Assembly: GCA_963846925.1 (NCBI GenBank)
Contig: CAWJXW010000010.1
Coordinates: 325,145-389,144, forward strand
Reading direction: 5' to 3'
From: JAQBQB01 sp963846925
GTDB taxonomy: Bacteria; Gemmatimonadota; Gemmatimonadetes; Gemmatimonadales; Gemmatimonadaceae
Length of the DNA: 64,000 bases
Of the stretch, positions 28,989-38,855 are shown piece after piece. The notes under the pieces were generated by a model, which had not been told where the DNA came from, made no database searches, and saw only the letters and a list, made by a program, of their open reading frames with translations. The position numbers were made by a program, and so were the translations under genes. The number at the start of each line of letters is the position of its first letter. The stretch's first letter is position 1.

Positions 28989-30838
28989 ATGCCCGCTGAC
29001 TCGGCCGCCGCGCCCGAAGTCTCGATCCCCGCTCAGAAAGCTGAGGATCATCGATCTCGTTCGGCCGCACTGGAAGGCGCTGACGATCGCGGTCGTCGCC
29101 GTTTTCGGCGAGACGCTCGCCGACATCCTCGATCCGTGGCCGATCAAGATCGTCGTCGACAACATCCTGCAAGGCGAAGACGCTGACCGGAATTGCTCGG
29201 GCAGGCGCGTGACCCGGTATGTTCGGCCACGGGCCGTATGCGGTGTCTGAATTTCGCCGTGGCCGCGGTGGCCGTCGTGGCGATCGTCGGCGCCGTCAGC
29301 GCGTACTTCGAGAATTATCTGACGACCAGCGTGAGCCAGTGGGTGGGACACGACCTGCGCCGCACGATCTACCACCATATTCAACGCCTGTCGCTCGCCG
29401 AGCACGACAAGACGCGCACGGGCGACATGATCACGCGGGTCACCACCGACATCGAAGTCATCCAGGACTTCATCAATCGGCGCTGCTCGGCATTCTCGTC
29501 GACGTGATGACGCTGGCCGGCATGATCGGCGTCATGTTCTACCTCAACTGGCGGTTCACGCTCATCGCGCTGTCGGTGATGCCGGTGCTGTTTGTCGTCG
29601 TGTACCGCTACACGCGGCGCATCAAGAAGGCCTCGCGGGCGGTGCGCAAGAAGGAGGGCGACCTGCTCTCCGTCGTCGAGGAAGTGCTGACGTCCATCCG
29701 CGTGGTCAAGGCGTTTGCGCGCGAAGACTACGAGGAGGAGCGATTCGAGACGAGAGTCTGGCCAACGTCGAGGCCGGGCTTGCAGGCCCGCAGCCTCAAG
29801 GCCAGGTTGGCGCCGGTGGTCGCAGGTCATCGTCGCGGTCGGCACCTGCCTGGTGCTCTGGTACGGCGCGCGGCTGGCGATGACGGGCACGCTCAGCGCC
29901 GGCGTGCTCATCGTCTTCCTGATGTATCTCGGGAAGATGTACAAGCCGATGCGCGACCTCTCGAAGATGACCGACACGGTCTCCAAGGCGATGGTCGGCT
30001 ACGAGCGCATTCAGGAAGTGCTCGACATCGAGAGCGTCGTTCGCGACCTGCCCGGCGCACGCCCGGCCCCGAAGTTCACCGGCCAGATCGAGTTCAAGAA
30101 CGTCACGTTCAGCTATGCCGCCGACAAGCCAATCATCAAGGACGTCAGTTTCAAGATCGAGGCAGGACAGGTCGCGGGCATCGTCGGGCCCGTCGGGCGC
30201 GGGCAAGACGAGCATCGTCAGCCTGATCCCGCAGGTTCTACGATCCGGCGTCCGGGCAGGTCGTCATCGAAGGCACCGACATTCGGAAGTACCAGCTTCA
30301 GTCGCTGCGCGATCAGATCAGCTTCGTGCTGCAGGACACGCTGCTCTTCAACACGACGATCTGGAAGAACATCGCCTACGGGAAGCCCGGCGCGTCACCC
30401 GCGGAGATCAAGCGCGCCGCCGAGCTGGCGAATGCGAGTGAATTCATCGAGGCGATGCCGAAGGGCTACGACACGATGGTCGGCGAGCGTGGCGTGACGC
30501 TGTCGGGCGGTCAGCGCCAGCGGATCGCGATCGCCCGCGCGGTCATTCGCGATACGCCGATCCTGATTCTCGACGAGCCGACGGCCGGGCTGGACGCCGC
30601 GTCCGAGCAGACCGTGATGGAGGCACTCGAGAACGCTGATGAAGGGCCGGACGTCCGTCGTGATCGCGCATCAGCTCGGCACGATCCGTCACGCCGACGT
30701 CATCTTCGTCATCAAGGACTGCGCACTGGCCGAACAGGGCACGCACGAAACGCTCATGGCGCTGAACGGCGTGTATGCGGAATTGCTCAACATCCAGACG
30801 CCGGAGGAGGAGCGCGAGCCTCGGAGCCAGTCGCGTGA
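28989..30838 (+). CDS. ABC exporter (fused permease-ATPase), frame broken
   Basis: About 615 aa when joined. N-terminal RIIDLVRPHWKALTIAVVAV begins a six-helix exporter domain (AVVAVFGETLADILDPWPIK, GMIGVMFYLNWRFTLIALSV, YTRRIKKASRAVRKKEGD, LVLWYGARLAMTGTLSAGVL). The nucleotide-binding domain has KFTGQIEFKNVTFSYA, a Walker A split by a shift near 30190 (IVGP, then GAGKTSIVSLIPQ), signature LSGGQRQRIAIARA, Walker B ILILDEPT and H-loop VVIAHQL. Msb1/MsbA-like lipid, peptide or toxin exporter. Its stop overlaps the next GTG start (GTGA). Roughly six shifts. Confidence 0.9.
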
Positions 30839-31965
30839 AACTGATCATCGAACCGACCGACGGCGTGGCGCCGATCCTCGTCCGCCATCACGAGCGCGAA
30901 GAAGAGCATCGACATCGCGATCTTCCGCTTCGACCGCAAGGATCTCGAATCGGCGCTCGATCGCGGCGGTCGCGAAGGGCGTCCGCGTGACGGCGTTGAT
31001 CGCCTTCACCAATCGCGGCGGCGAGCCGAGCCTCCGCAAGCTGGAGCTGCGGTTTCTCGCGGCGGGCATCATCGTGGCCCGCACCTCCGGCGACTTGAGC
31101 CGCTACCACGACAAGTTCATCGTCGATCGATCGCCGCATCCTGTGCGTTCTCGTCGACCAACTTCACGCATCTGGACATCGATCACAGCCGCGGCTTCGG
31201 CATCGTGACCACTCGCGCCAACTGGGTGCGCGAGGCCGCGCCGGCTGTTTCGGGCCGACTGCAGCCGCGCCAAGTACGTCCGCCGAAGACCGAGACATTC
31301 GTCGTGAGTCCCGCGAACGCGCGGCAAGTCGCTCGGCCGCGTTCCTGCACCGGGCCAAGAAGGAGTTGCTGATCTACGATCCGCAAGATCTCCGACAAGG
31401 AGATGCTGCGGCGTTCTCCAGGAGCGCGCAGAAGGCGGGCGTCGCGATTCGGATCATCGGCACGGTGGCTGGACGCGTCCCGCTCGATGCGCAAAAGCTC
31501 GACAAAATGCGGCTGCACACGCGCACGATCATCCGCGATCGCCGCCAGGCCTTCGTCGGCAGCCAGAGCCTGCGCGCGCCGGAGCTCGACTCGCGCCGTG
31601 AGCTCGGCCTGATCATTCAGGATGTGAAGGCCGTAAAGAAACTGATCGAGACGTTCGAGGCCGACTGGGACCCCAAGCGGTCGACGAAGGCAAAGGCGGA
31701 AAAGAGGAAGAAAAGGAGACGGCCGTGGCACTGGAAAAGGAATCCGAGAAGGCGGTCAAGGTCCTCACGAAGGACCTGAGATCCGATCGTCAGCACGATG
31801 AAGAAGGCGGTGAAGCGAGCCGTCGCCAAGGCCGGCGAAGACGTCCTTCACGACAAGGGCGTCAAGGACACGATGAAGCGAGTCGTCAAGAAGGCGGTCA
31901 AGGACGCGGTCCACGAAGCGGTGCAGAGAGAGCAAGACGACCTGATCTGGAGTCTGTCGCGATGA
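30835..31965 (+). CDS. Phospholipase D-like (cardiolipin synthase-like) protein, frame broken
   Basis: About 375 aa when joined, GTG start overlapping the ABC gene. Two PLD half-sites: RYHDKFIV near 31105 and LHTRTIIRDRRQAFVGSQSL near 31515; the second has Arg where HKD has Lys, which may be an error or a true change. Other family segments are DIAIFRFDRKDLESAL and IYDPQDL. The tail is a Lys/Glu-rich helix (DTMKRVVKKAVKDAVHEAV) ending SLSR at 31965, unusual for cardiolipin synthases and suggestive of membrane-surface binding. Phosphatidyl-transfer or phosphodiester cleavage is expected. Stop overlaps the next ATG. Confidence 0.8.
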
Positions 31966-32883
31966 TCCCCATGAACACGCGCCGAGTGGCCGTCGCACTC
32001 ACGTTGGCGCTCTGTTGGCCCTACGATCGGCCGGGAGCTTGCCACGGCGGCCGCGCAACAAGGCGCCCAGGCGCACCGCGCCGGTTCAGCTTCCGAACAA
32101 GGCCGGGGTCGCTCGAAGTTCGCCGCGTTCGGCGATTTCGGAAACGGAAACGCCGCGGAGTATCAGACGGCGGCTCAACTCGATCAAGACGTACGCCGCG
32201 GTTCCGATTCGACCTGGTGACGACGGTCGGCGACAACCTGCTGGGGTCCGAGACGCCCGCAGGACTTTCGAGGACAAATTCGAGATTCCGTACAAGCCAC
32301 TCCTCGACTCCGGCGTGAAGTTCTACGCCGCGCTCGGCAATCACGACGTTCGGGAAGAGCGAGACTACAAGCCGTTCAACATGAATGGCAGGCTGTACTA
32401 CTCGTTCAAGGCGCCCAACCAGGACGTCCGGTTCTTCGTGTTGGAGAGCTCGGACATGATCCCCGACGAGGTGAAGTGGATCGACAACGAGCTGCGAGCA
32501 TCGACGGAGGAATGGAAGATCGTCTGCTTCCATGATACCGGTGTATTCCTCCAGCGCGCACACACGGTTCCAATCTGGCGCTGCGGGCAGACGCTCGAGC
32601 CGATGTTCATCAAGTACGGCGTGAGCGTGGTCCTCTCCGGACACGATCACGTCTACGAGCGCACCAAGCCGCAGCACGGCATCACCTACTTCGTCGTCGG
32701 CTCGGGAGGCGAGTTGCGTCGCGGCGATCTCCGCCGGACGAGCCTGACCGCCGTCGGGTTCGACGCGGACAACGCCTTCTTGATCGCGGAGATCATCGAT
32801 GACTCGATGTACTTCAACGCGATCTCTCGCACCGGGAAAGATCGTCGATTCGGGAATCATCACGGTGCCGCAAGGCGCCCTGA
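31962..32883 (+). CDS. Secreted metallophosphoesterase (purple acid phosphatase-like), frame broken
   Basis: About 300 aa. MIPMNTRRVAVALTLALCWP is a signal peptide; then metal-site motifs FAAFGDFGNGN, TVGDNLL, ALGNHDVREE, IVCFHDTG and LSGHDHVYERTKP, in the order expected for calcineurin-like phosphoesterases. It should act in the periplasm or at the surface on phosphomonoesters. Shifts near 32035, 32190-32260 and 32840. The end is uncertain; a TGA at 32881-32883 overlapping the next ATG would fit the pattern of the operon. Downstream partner described next. Confidence 0.85.
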
Positions 32884-35452
32884 TGCGGTGCGCGATGGTG
32901 TCATTGCGCGCGACATCGAGCGCCGCGATCATCGCGCTGGCGTCACCATCGCTCGCTACCGCGTTGCAGGGCGGCGCTCGCCCTCATCGGCTGCACTCAG
33001 CAACCATCACCATTGCCGCGGGAAGCGTTACCAGGCATCCGCGCTGCACCGCTGGCTCGCCGGGTCGCATGTATCGTGATCCTCTGGGCCACGCCGATCC
33101 GCGTTCCGGTGCTCGACTTGCGAACATTTGCCGGCGGCCTGCGCCCGACGAAGGAGGGGGGTGGCATGCAAACCAAATCCCTCCGCACTCGTGACCCTCG
33201 ACGGCGTGGAGTACGTCTTCCGTCTCACCGACAAGACCGTCGGCGCAACGCTGGGCCGATTCGAACACACGCCCGTCGAACCGATCTTCCAGGACCAAGT
33301 CAGCGCGATGCATCCGGCGGGCGCCCAGATGGCGGTGCCGATCATGGCGGCGAGCGGCGTCTTGCACCCCACCGGCCGTGCTCATGGTCATGGCCGACGA
33401 CTCGCTGCTCGGAAAATTTCGCGAGGAATTCGCTGGACGCCTCGGCATCATCGAGGAGTTTCCCAACGTGCCCGATGAGGGCCCGGGTTTCGCAGGCGCA
33501 TCGAAGATCATCGACAGCGAGGAGCTGCGGAAGCTGCTCGACGCCGACGCGACCCAGCACATCGATGCCCGCGCATTCCTGGCGGCGCGGCTCGTCGACT
33601 TCGTGATCAACGACAACGATCGGCACGAGGGCAACTGGAAGTGGGCGCACTCGAGTCGGACCCGGGCTCCGACTGGCAACCGATCGCGCGCCGACCGCGA
33701 CCACGCGTTCGTTTCCTACGACGGAGCGTACCTGAGCATCGCCCGGTTGGCGGCACCATCGCTGGTGTCGTTCGGCGAGGTGCCGAGCGTCAAGGGACTC
33801 ACGACCGCGGCGGGGTTCGATGCGCGGCTGTTGTCGGGACTCGAGAAGCCTGTGTGGGATTCGGTCGCGCGGGCCCTGCAAAGCGCGGATCACGGACTCG
33901 GTGATCAGCGCCGCAGTGCATGCGATGCCTGTCGAATACCAAGGAGTCATCGGCGAAGCTCGACGCCGTCTGGAGACAGCGCCGCGCCGCGCTGCCCTAC
34001 AGCAGCCGCGCAATTCTACCGGATGCTCGCGGCCCGCGTCGAGGTTCACGGCACGGATGCGGCGGATCGCGCCGTCATCACGGGTGAACGACCGGGTCGT
34101 CGAGGTCCGTCTCGAATCGAAGGCCGAACCGTTCTTCGCGGCGATTCGACGCGCGTGAGACGTCTGAGATTCTCGTCTACTTGCACGATGGAAACGATAC
34201 CGCGGTCGTCAGCGGGCGGTGCGGCGCAGCATCCTGGTCCGCGTCATCGGCGGGAACGGCACGAACGCGCTCATCGACTCGTCCACCGTGCCGGGAATCG
34301 GAATCCGACGCGCTTCTACGATGCGGGCACTGGTCCGCGGTGTGTCGTATGGGCTCGACACGTTGTTCGACCGGCGCCCTTGGGAGATGGAGAACGAGGC
34401 ACCGAGACCGCCGCGTGCAGATCACGGCGCCGCGTACACGCCCCTCGCGGGCCTCAGCCTGAACGCCTTCATCGGGGTCACGCCGACGCCTTGGCATGGT
34501 GAGGTATGGATACGGATTCGGGCAGCGCCCGTACGCGACGATGATGGCGCTCGAGGGCGAGTACGGCTTCAGGTTCCGGGGCGGCCGCGCGAGCCTCTCG
34601 GCGGACAAACGGCTGGAATCGTCGCCTTTTCATTTACGGCCTTCGCGAGAGTGTCCGACCTCGAAGACGTCAGCTTCATGGTTCGGCATGCGACGATCGA
34701 CTCGGGACGGCCGAGCACGTCGACGAGGTGATCTCGAGGCATGGTCATTCGATCCGGCCATCGCTCGCGATTGGGCAGCGGATGGACATTTCGATTGGCC
34801 CCGTGATCCAGCACTCGGGGACCGACAGAGCCCGGAGCCCGATACCTCGCGGCGACTGCTTCCTATGGATAGGCAGTTTCGACGCAAGCAGGTGTCAAAG
34901 CCCGCCGCAGCCTATGTGGCACGAGCCGAGCAACGACGACGAACACACGCACCACGGTGATCGCCGACATCGACGCGCGCTACGTTCCGGCGGCGATGAG
35001 GGTCCGCACGCCCTTCGAGGAGGCCTCGGGCACGCTCGGCGTGTCGTTCCATTGCGTCCGATTCCGACGGCCTGTTGCCGTCGCTCGCGCGGGAGGCAAG
35101 AAGGTCTACGGCGATTTTCCCGTTCTTTGAGGCGGCGACCATCGGCGGCGAGGCTCGAAGCGTCTACATGGGATCCACAGCGATATGCCGGCGACGCTCG
35201 CTGTACGCATCGTCGAGCTCAGGATTCCCATTACGCGCTTCAGTTCGTCTGGTGCCCTTGCGCTCGGAATCCGGCCTTGCCGAGGCCGGCCGGGTGTACG
35301 ATCACGGGAATTCGCCGGCGGTTGGCATCCGCGAACCGGCGAGGGAATCTGGGTCGGCATGCGAGGCGTGTCATCCGTCGTGACGCTTGTGACCACCGAA
35401 CCCGGTCATGGCTGGACCGGAACTCAGATCGGACTCGAACGACGCGCGTTGA
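32883..35452 (+). CDS. Fusion of kinase-like domain and BamA-like outer-membrane barrel, frame heavily broken
   Basis: About 850 aa when joined. A hydrophobic start with lipobox-like ALALIGC (near 32975) is followed by LWATPIRVPVLDLRTFAGGL, GGGMQTKSLR, LDGVEYVFRLTDK and QDQVSAMHPAGAQMAVPIMA. Then NDNDRHEGNWKW (near 33610) and DRDHAF (near 33700) resemble the catalytic loop and metal-binding Asp of HipA/CotH/Fam20-type kinases. From about 34490 the sequence is a barrel (YGFGQRPYATMMALEGEYGF ... GLAEAGRVYDHGNSP ... TTEPGHG) like BamA/TamA surface antigens. Start and end are approximate and many shifts interrupt it; in other phyla related proteins are sometimes fused to a phosphoesterase. Confidence 0.6.
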
Positions 35453-35490
35453 TGGATGTGCGGGCTCACGCGTCGTCAGGACCTCGAACT

Positions 35491-36933
35491 TCACCACTTC
35501 ACCGCACCGAATTGCTGGGCGCCGAGGAATGAGTACGCGAGTCACGGTCCCCTCGGAGAACCTCTGTCCGGGCAGCTTGCCGTAGCGCGCGTCGCGATTC
35601 GATTCGACGAACCGCACGCCGATCGCGTGGCCGCCGACGAGCCGCACGTTGAAGCCCAGGTTGCCGCGGAAGATCGTCTCCGATCCGTGTACGTCGTCGG
35701 AGCCGAGGCCGCTCACGTAGTACTCGCGTCCCGCCATGTCGATCATCGCTCGGTCGCCGGCGATGAAGCGAAGCGTCAGGAGCGCCTGCGGCGTGACGCC
35801 AAAATGGTAGTCGCGAATCGCGGCGTTGGTCGGCGTGCTCGGGATCACGGTCGTCGACCCGGCCGCGCCATACCCGACGCCGCCGAGCATCGAGCCTTGA
35901 AGCGCGAGGCCCGGCACGATCCAGTACTGACGCGTCGTGCCGAGTGACAGGCGGTGCTCGACACGCGAAACAGGAATGGCGAGATGTAGTCGTACGATCC
36001 GTACAGTCCCCAGATCCCGCGTGAATTGCGCGGTCTCCGCGCGTCTTTCGCCCCCACGAGCAGCCCGCGGATCATGACGTTTTCGATCGGATTGCTCGCA
36101 TTCGAAAGCGCGGAAAACTGAAAGTCGAAATAGTCGAGTGGACGCGTGTACGCGTAGCCGGCCTTTCCCGGGAGACCGTACGACATCCAGAACTCGGCCG
36201 TCGCGTCTCGATTCAAGAGCGTCACCGGCGCCGAATAATCGTGCGCGACGGCGTCGAGGTTGGCGCCGAGCCTGATTTGCCACGACGTCGCTGGCGCGTT
36301 GTCGGCAAGCTGAGCTCGAAAGCGCTCGCCAAACACACGACGATTCAGGCCGCGCGGCGGAGAGATCGCGTCGGCGACGTATCCGCGCCAGCGCGACGTT
36401 TTGCCGCTGGGAGTGGGTCTTTCAAGGACGAGATCCGCCATCCGGTACAGCGCCTCGCCCAGGAGGCTTCCGGCCTGGCCGGTGGTGATCATGTCGTTGA
36501 TCGACGGCGGATCGGTCTCGCCGGCCATTTTCCAGACGAAGCTTCCGATGTTCGCGTGCGCGAGCGACGTCCAGAAATCGTGGTCGGCTCGATCGCGCGA
36601 GACCGTACATCGTCGCACCCTGATAGGGATGCTCGAACTGATTGACGTTGAACGGATCCTGGTCGTATACCCAGCGCTGCGTCGCGGAGATGATCCCAAG
36701 TGCTCGAGAACGTCGAGCAATACACCTTTTTGCCGTCCTGCACGGCGTTGGCGTAGGCAAAGCGATCGTAGACGCTGAGCAGCGTCAGGAACCCGGTGAT
36801 CTCGACGACGGGGACCACGATTGCTCTTCCCGCCCGTCGTGTCAGCGGAAGCGCCGGCTTGGGCTGCGGATCGGCCCGCTACCGCGGAAGCGAGCAGCGG
36901 GACGAGGATCAAACAACGAGTGCGGCTCTTCAT
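35491..36933 (-). CDS. DUF3943-like outer-membrane protein, frame broken
   Basis: About 480 aa when joined. Signal peptide MKSRTRCLILVPLLASAVAG ending RSAAQA, then ITGFLTLLSVYDRFAYANAV, NQFEHPYQGATMYGLARSS and HANIGSFVWKMAGETDPPSI with ISTN-like LLGEALYRM, all typical of PF13084 (DUF3943), then alternating barrel strands (MSYGLPGKAGYAYTRPLDYF) and the terminal strand FLGAQQFGAVKW. Function unknown; outer-membrane location expected. Its ATG overlaps the stop of the 70-aa gene (ATGA). About six shifts. Confidence 0.7.
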
Positions 36934-37142
36934 GCTTCACCGGACTGTGCAATACACGCGCCGCCACGCGCCTCCAACTCGGCCTTGAGGAATGCGGTCG
37001 TCCGCTGGAAGGCGGCGAGTTGTGCATGGAACTCCGCCTCGTGAGCTCGTTGGCGCGCCGCGACGTCGGCGGCCGCCCGCTCGTTTGCATCCGTTTGCAT
37101 CCCCGTTGCCGCGGCTGCGGGGGCGACGGCAGCGCGACTCAC
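36930..37142 (-). CDS. Small helical protein (70 aa) sandwiched between sigma factor and DUF3943
   Basis: GTG start at 37142 overlaps the sigma-factor stop (GTGA); its stop at 36930 overlaps the DUF3943 start (ATGA), so it is translationally locked to both. Sequence begins SRAAVAPAAAATGMQTDANE and has a helical middle AAADVAARQRAHEAEFHAQL with FQRTTAFLKAELEARG and two Cys near the end. No known domain. It could modulate the sigma factor, but it lacks a membrane segment expected of classical anti-sigma factors. Confidence 0.65.
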   Translation of the reverse strand: MSRAAVAPAAAATGMQTDANERAAADVAARQRAHEAEFHAQLAAFQRTTAFLKAELEARGGACIAQSGEA

Positions 37143-37741
37143 GAACGCGGTCGGGGCCCTGGCATCCCGCTCCTCTTCTCGCGCGGCACCCGAATTCCCC
37201 GTTCCCGAAGCACGCTGCGGAAGACACGCTGCGCCTGAGTGATGAACTTGGCGATCATCTTCTCCGAGACGCCAAGCGTTCGCGCCGCCTCTGCGTACGA
37301 TTGGCCGCGCTCCCGCACGGCGATGAACGCCTGGCGGCAGCGAAGCGGCAACGACTCGAGGGTCGTGTTGTACAACGCGGCCAGCTCCCGTTCTTGCCAC
37401 TGCGTCTCGGGATTCATCCACGCCCGCGTGCTCGCCGAGATCTCGCGCAGGTACGTCCAATCGCGGGCCGCGGCCTGTCGGCGCTGCGACCGCATCAGGG
37501 TTCGTCGCCGCCAGACGATCGTGGCGACGTACGCGTCGAGCCGCTCCGGCGTCACGTCCCACGTGCCGCCGCGCAGACGCATCAAACACTCCGCGGCCGC
37601 GTCCTGGGCGATGTCGTCGGCCCGGTCCCTGGACTTGACCAGCCGCCGAGCCATCGCGCGCGCGCTCGCGTGAACGCGCTCCAGCAATTGTGCTTCATCC
37701 TCTTTTCCCCCGTAGTCTCCCCCGTCGTCCGGCAATTCCAT
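37139..37741 (-). CDS. Sigma-70 family (ECF-like) RNA polymerase sigma factor
   Basis: 200 aa. ATG 37741 with GGAGG upstream (11 nt). Region 2 RAMARRLVKSRDRADDIAQD and region 4 LPLRCRQAFIAVRERGQSYA with AARTLGVSEKMIAKFITQAQ, as in ECF sigma factors. Basic tail (VPREKRSGMPGPRPRS). First gene of an operon with the 70-aa protein and DUF3943 barrel; no membrane anti-sigma is visible. Likely directs an envelope-related regulon; may autoregulate from the structured region upstream. Confidence 0.9.
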   Translation of the reverse strand: MELPDDGGDYGGKEDEAQLLERVHASARAMARRLVKSRDRADDIAQDAAAECLMRLRGGTWDVTPERLDAYVATIVWRRRTLMRSQRRQAAARDWTYLREISASTRAWMNPETQWQERELAALYNTTLESLPLRCRQAFIAVRERGQSYAEAARTLGVSEKMIAKFITQAQRVFRSVLRERGIRVPREKRSGMPGPRPRS

Positions 37742-37805
37742 GCTACACAGCGCCTCCAAGTGAAGGTGAGTTATATGGGCGACCGCCCGCCGACCTAGGC
37801 GGACC

Positions 37806-38008
37806 TCGCCCCCTACTAGTAGAAGTGGGAGCCGACGCGATTTTACTACCGCAACGAAATGTTGCAGCGAGTGAAAACGCTCATTTGCTGGGGCAAAATA
37901 GGGGGCGAGCGTCATTCCATCGTCATTCGGCCGGAAAACGCCGTCGCCCAAAGAGGACAATTGGTAGTAAATCGCGATCGGCCCCCACTTACTAAGTAGG
38001 GGGCACGA
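37806..38008. repeat. 203-bp element bounded by imperfect 45-bp inverted repeats
   Basis: Left arm 37806-37850 (begins TCGCCCCCTAC, ends GATTTTACTACC) and right arm 37963-38008 are inverted copies that agree at most positions. The inside holds further small stems (GCAAC-GAAAT-GTTGC at 37851-37865, TTTGC-TGGG-GCAAA near 37884-37897). It is therefore either a MITE-like non-autonomous mobile element or a structured RNA/regulatory region. It starts 65 bp upstream of the sigma-factor gene. No ORF inside. Confidence 0.7.
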
Positions 38009-38099
38009 GAAACGACGTTGCGATTGACCCCCCACCCCCAATCCACCGACGGTTCTGACGACACGAGCCTCTCTACTTGGGTCTTATCGCCGGGGGGTG

Positions 38100-38149
38100 T
38101 TTTGGTGCCAAAAACGTTACAATTCTCTCACGAATCACGCTCGCGTGAT
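38100..38149. promoter_or_regulatory. Two small palindromes downstream of the inverted-repeat element
   Basis: TTTTGG-TG-CCAAAA (38100-38113) and ATCACG-CTCG-CGTGAT (38134-38149). Both are perfect-arm palindromes in a region without a gene and could bind dimeric regulators; no family assigned. Confidence 0.35.
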
Positions 38150-38409
38150 CCGGCAATCCGCAAACGAGTTCGCGCAGGGCCCGTTCACTCGCTCTCCATG
38201 GCCGTAAAGTCACTCACTCCGGCGGCGCACACGGCCTAAGCGCGATTCAACTCGGGAGCAGCCGAGAACAACTCTCGTGCGCCCGACTTTCGGCGTGAAG
38301 CATCCCCGTGCGTAGCCAGCCGCAGCACGCCACGCGTCCGCTGCGCGAGAGTTTCAACTCCACGCACACGAGTCACAACTCGTCGCGTCGCGGATTACAT
38401 CGCCTACGT

Positions 38410-38592
38410 CCGAGATTCTCTCGGTTACATCCGAGATTCACTCGGCTACATCCAAGATTCACTCGGCTACATCCGAGATTCACTCGGCTACATCCGAGAT
38501 TCACTCGGCTACATCCGAGATTCACTCGGCTACATCCGAGATTCACTCAGCTACATCCGAGATTCACTCAGCTCCGTCTGAGATTCACTCGG
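38410..38592. repeat. Nine-unit 21-bp tandem array, each unit a 5-bp hairpin
   Basis: Units of CCGAG-ATTCA-CTCGG (arms pair, 5-nt loop) separated by CTACAT, starting at 38410, 38431, 38452, 38473, 38494, 38515, 38536, 38557 and 38578. Most variation is in the arms (CCAAG in unit 3, CTCAG in 7 and 8, CTGAG in 9). Period is exactly 21 bp (two helical turns). All three forward frames stay open through much of the array (one reads the heptad YIRDSLG), but none has a convincing start, so coding is doubtful. Confidence 0.92.
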
Positions 38593-38795
38593 CCCGATCC
38601 CGCGATTAGCTCACTCGATCCCGCGCTCCGCCTCGAGCGGACCGCATCGCGAGAGCTGCGGATCACATGAAATCACGTCCGGACCGCGTGCACCTCGCGT
38701 AAGCGCGGCTGACGTCCGTCACATCCTCGATCACCGGGACCGAAGACGCCCTTCCGTCCCCTTCAGCGTTCGGCGCGACATCGCGCGCCGGGCTC

Positions 38796-38829
38796 GCGCC
38801 CGCCACATCCCGTGGTCCGGGCGCTTTTT
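38796..38829 (+). terminator. Intrinsic terminator
   Basis: GCGCCCG pairs with CGGGCGC and CCAC with GTGG around ATCCC, followed immediately by five T. It ends the gene-free stretch and lies 27 nt before the GTG start of the next gene, so it must terminate an upstream transcript or attenuate the next one. Confidence 0.75.
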
Positions 38830-38855
38830 CCCTCGCTCCCAAAGGAGAACACGCA

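Noticed and set aside
38410..38592. CRISPR array
   Set aside because: Linkers between hairpins are identical and only 6 nt long, so there are no spacers, and no cas genes are nearby.
38308..38670. ORF reading RLHPRFT repeats through the 21-bp array
   Set aside because: Open only because 21 is a multiple of three; flanks look non-coding and no ribosome site is present.
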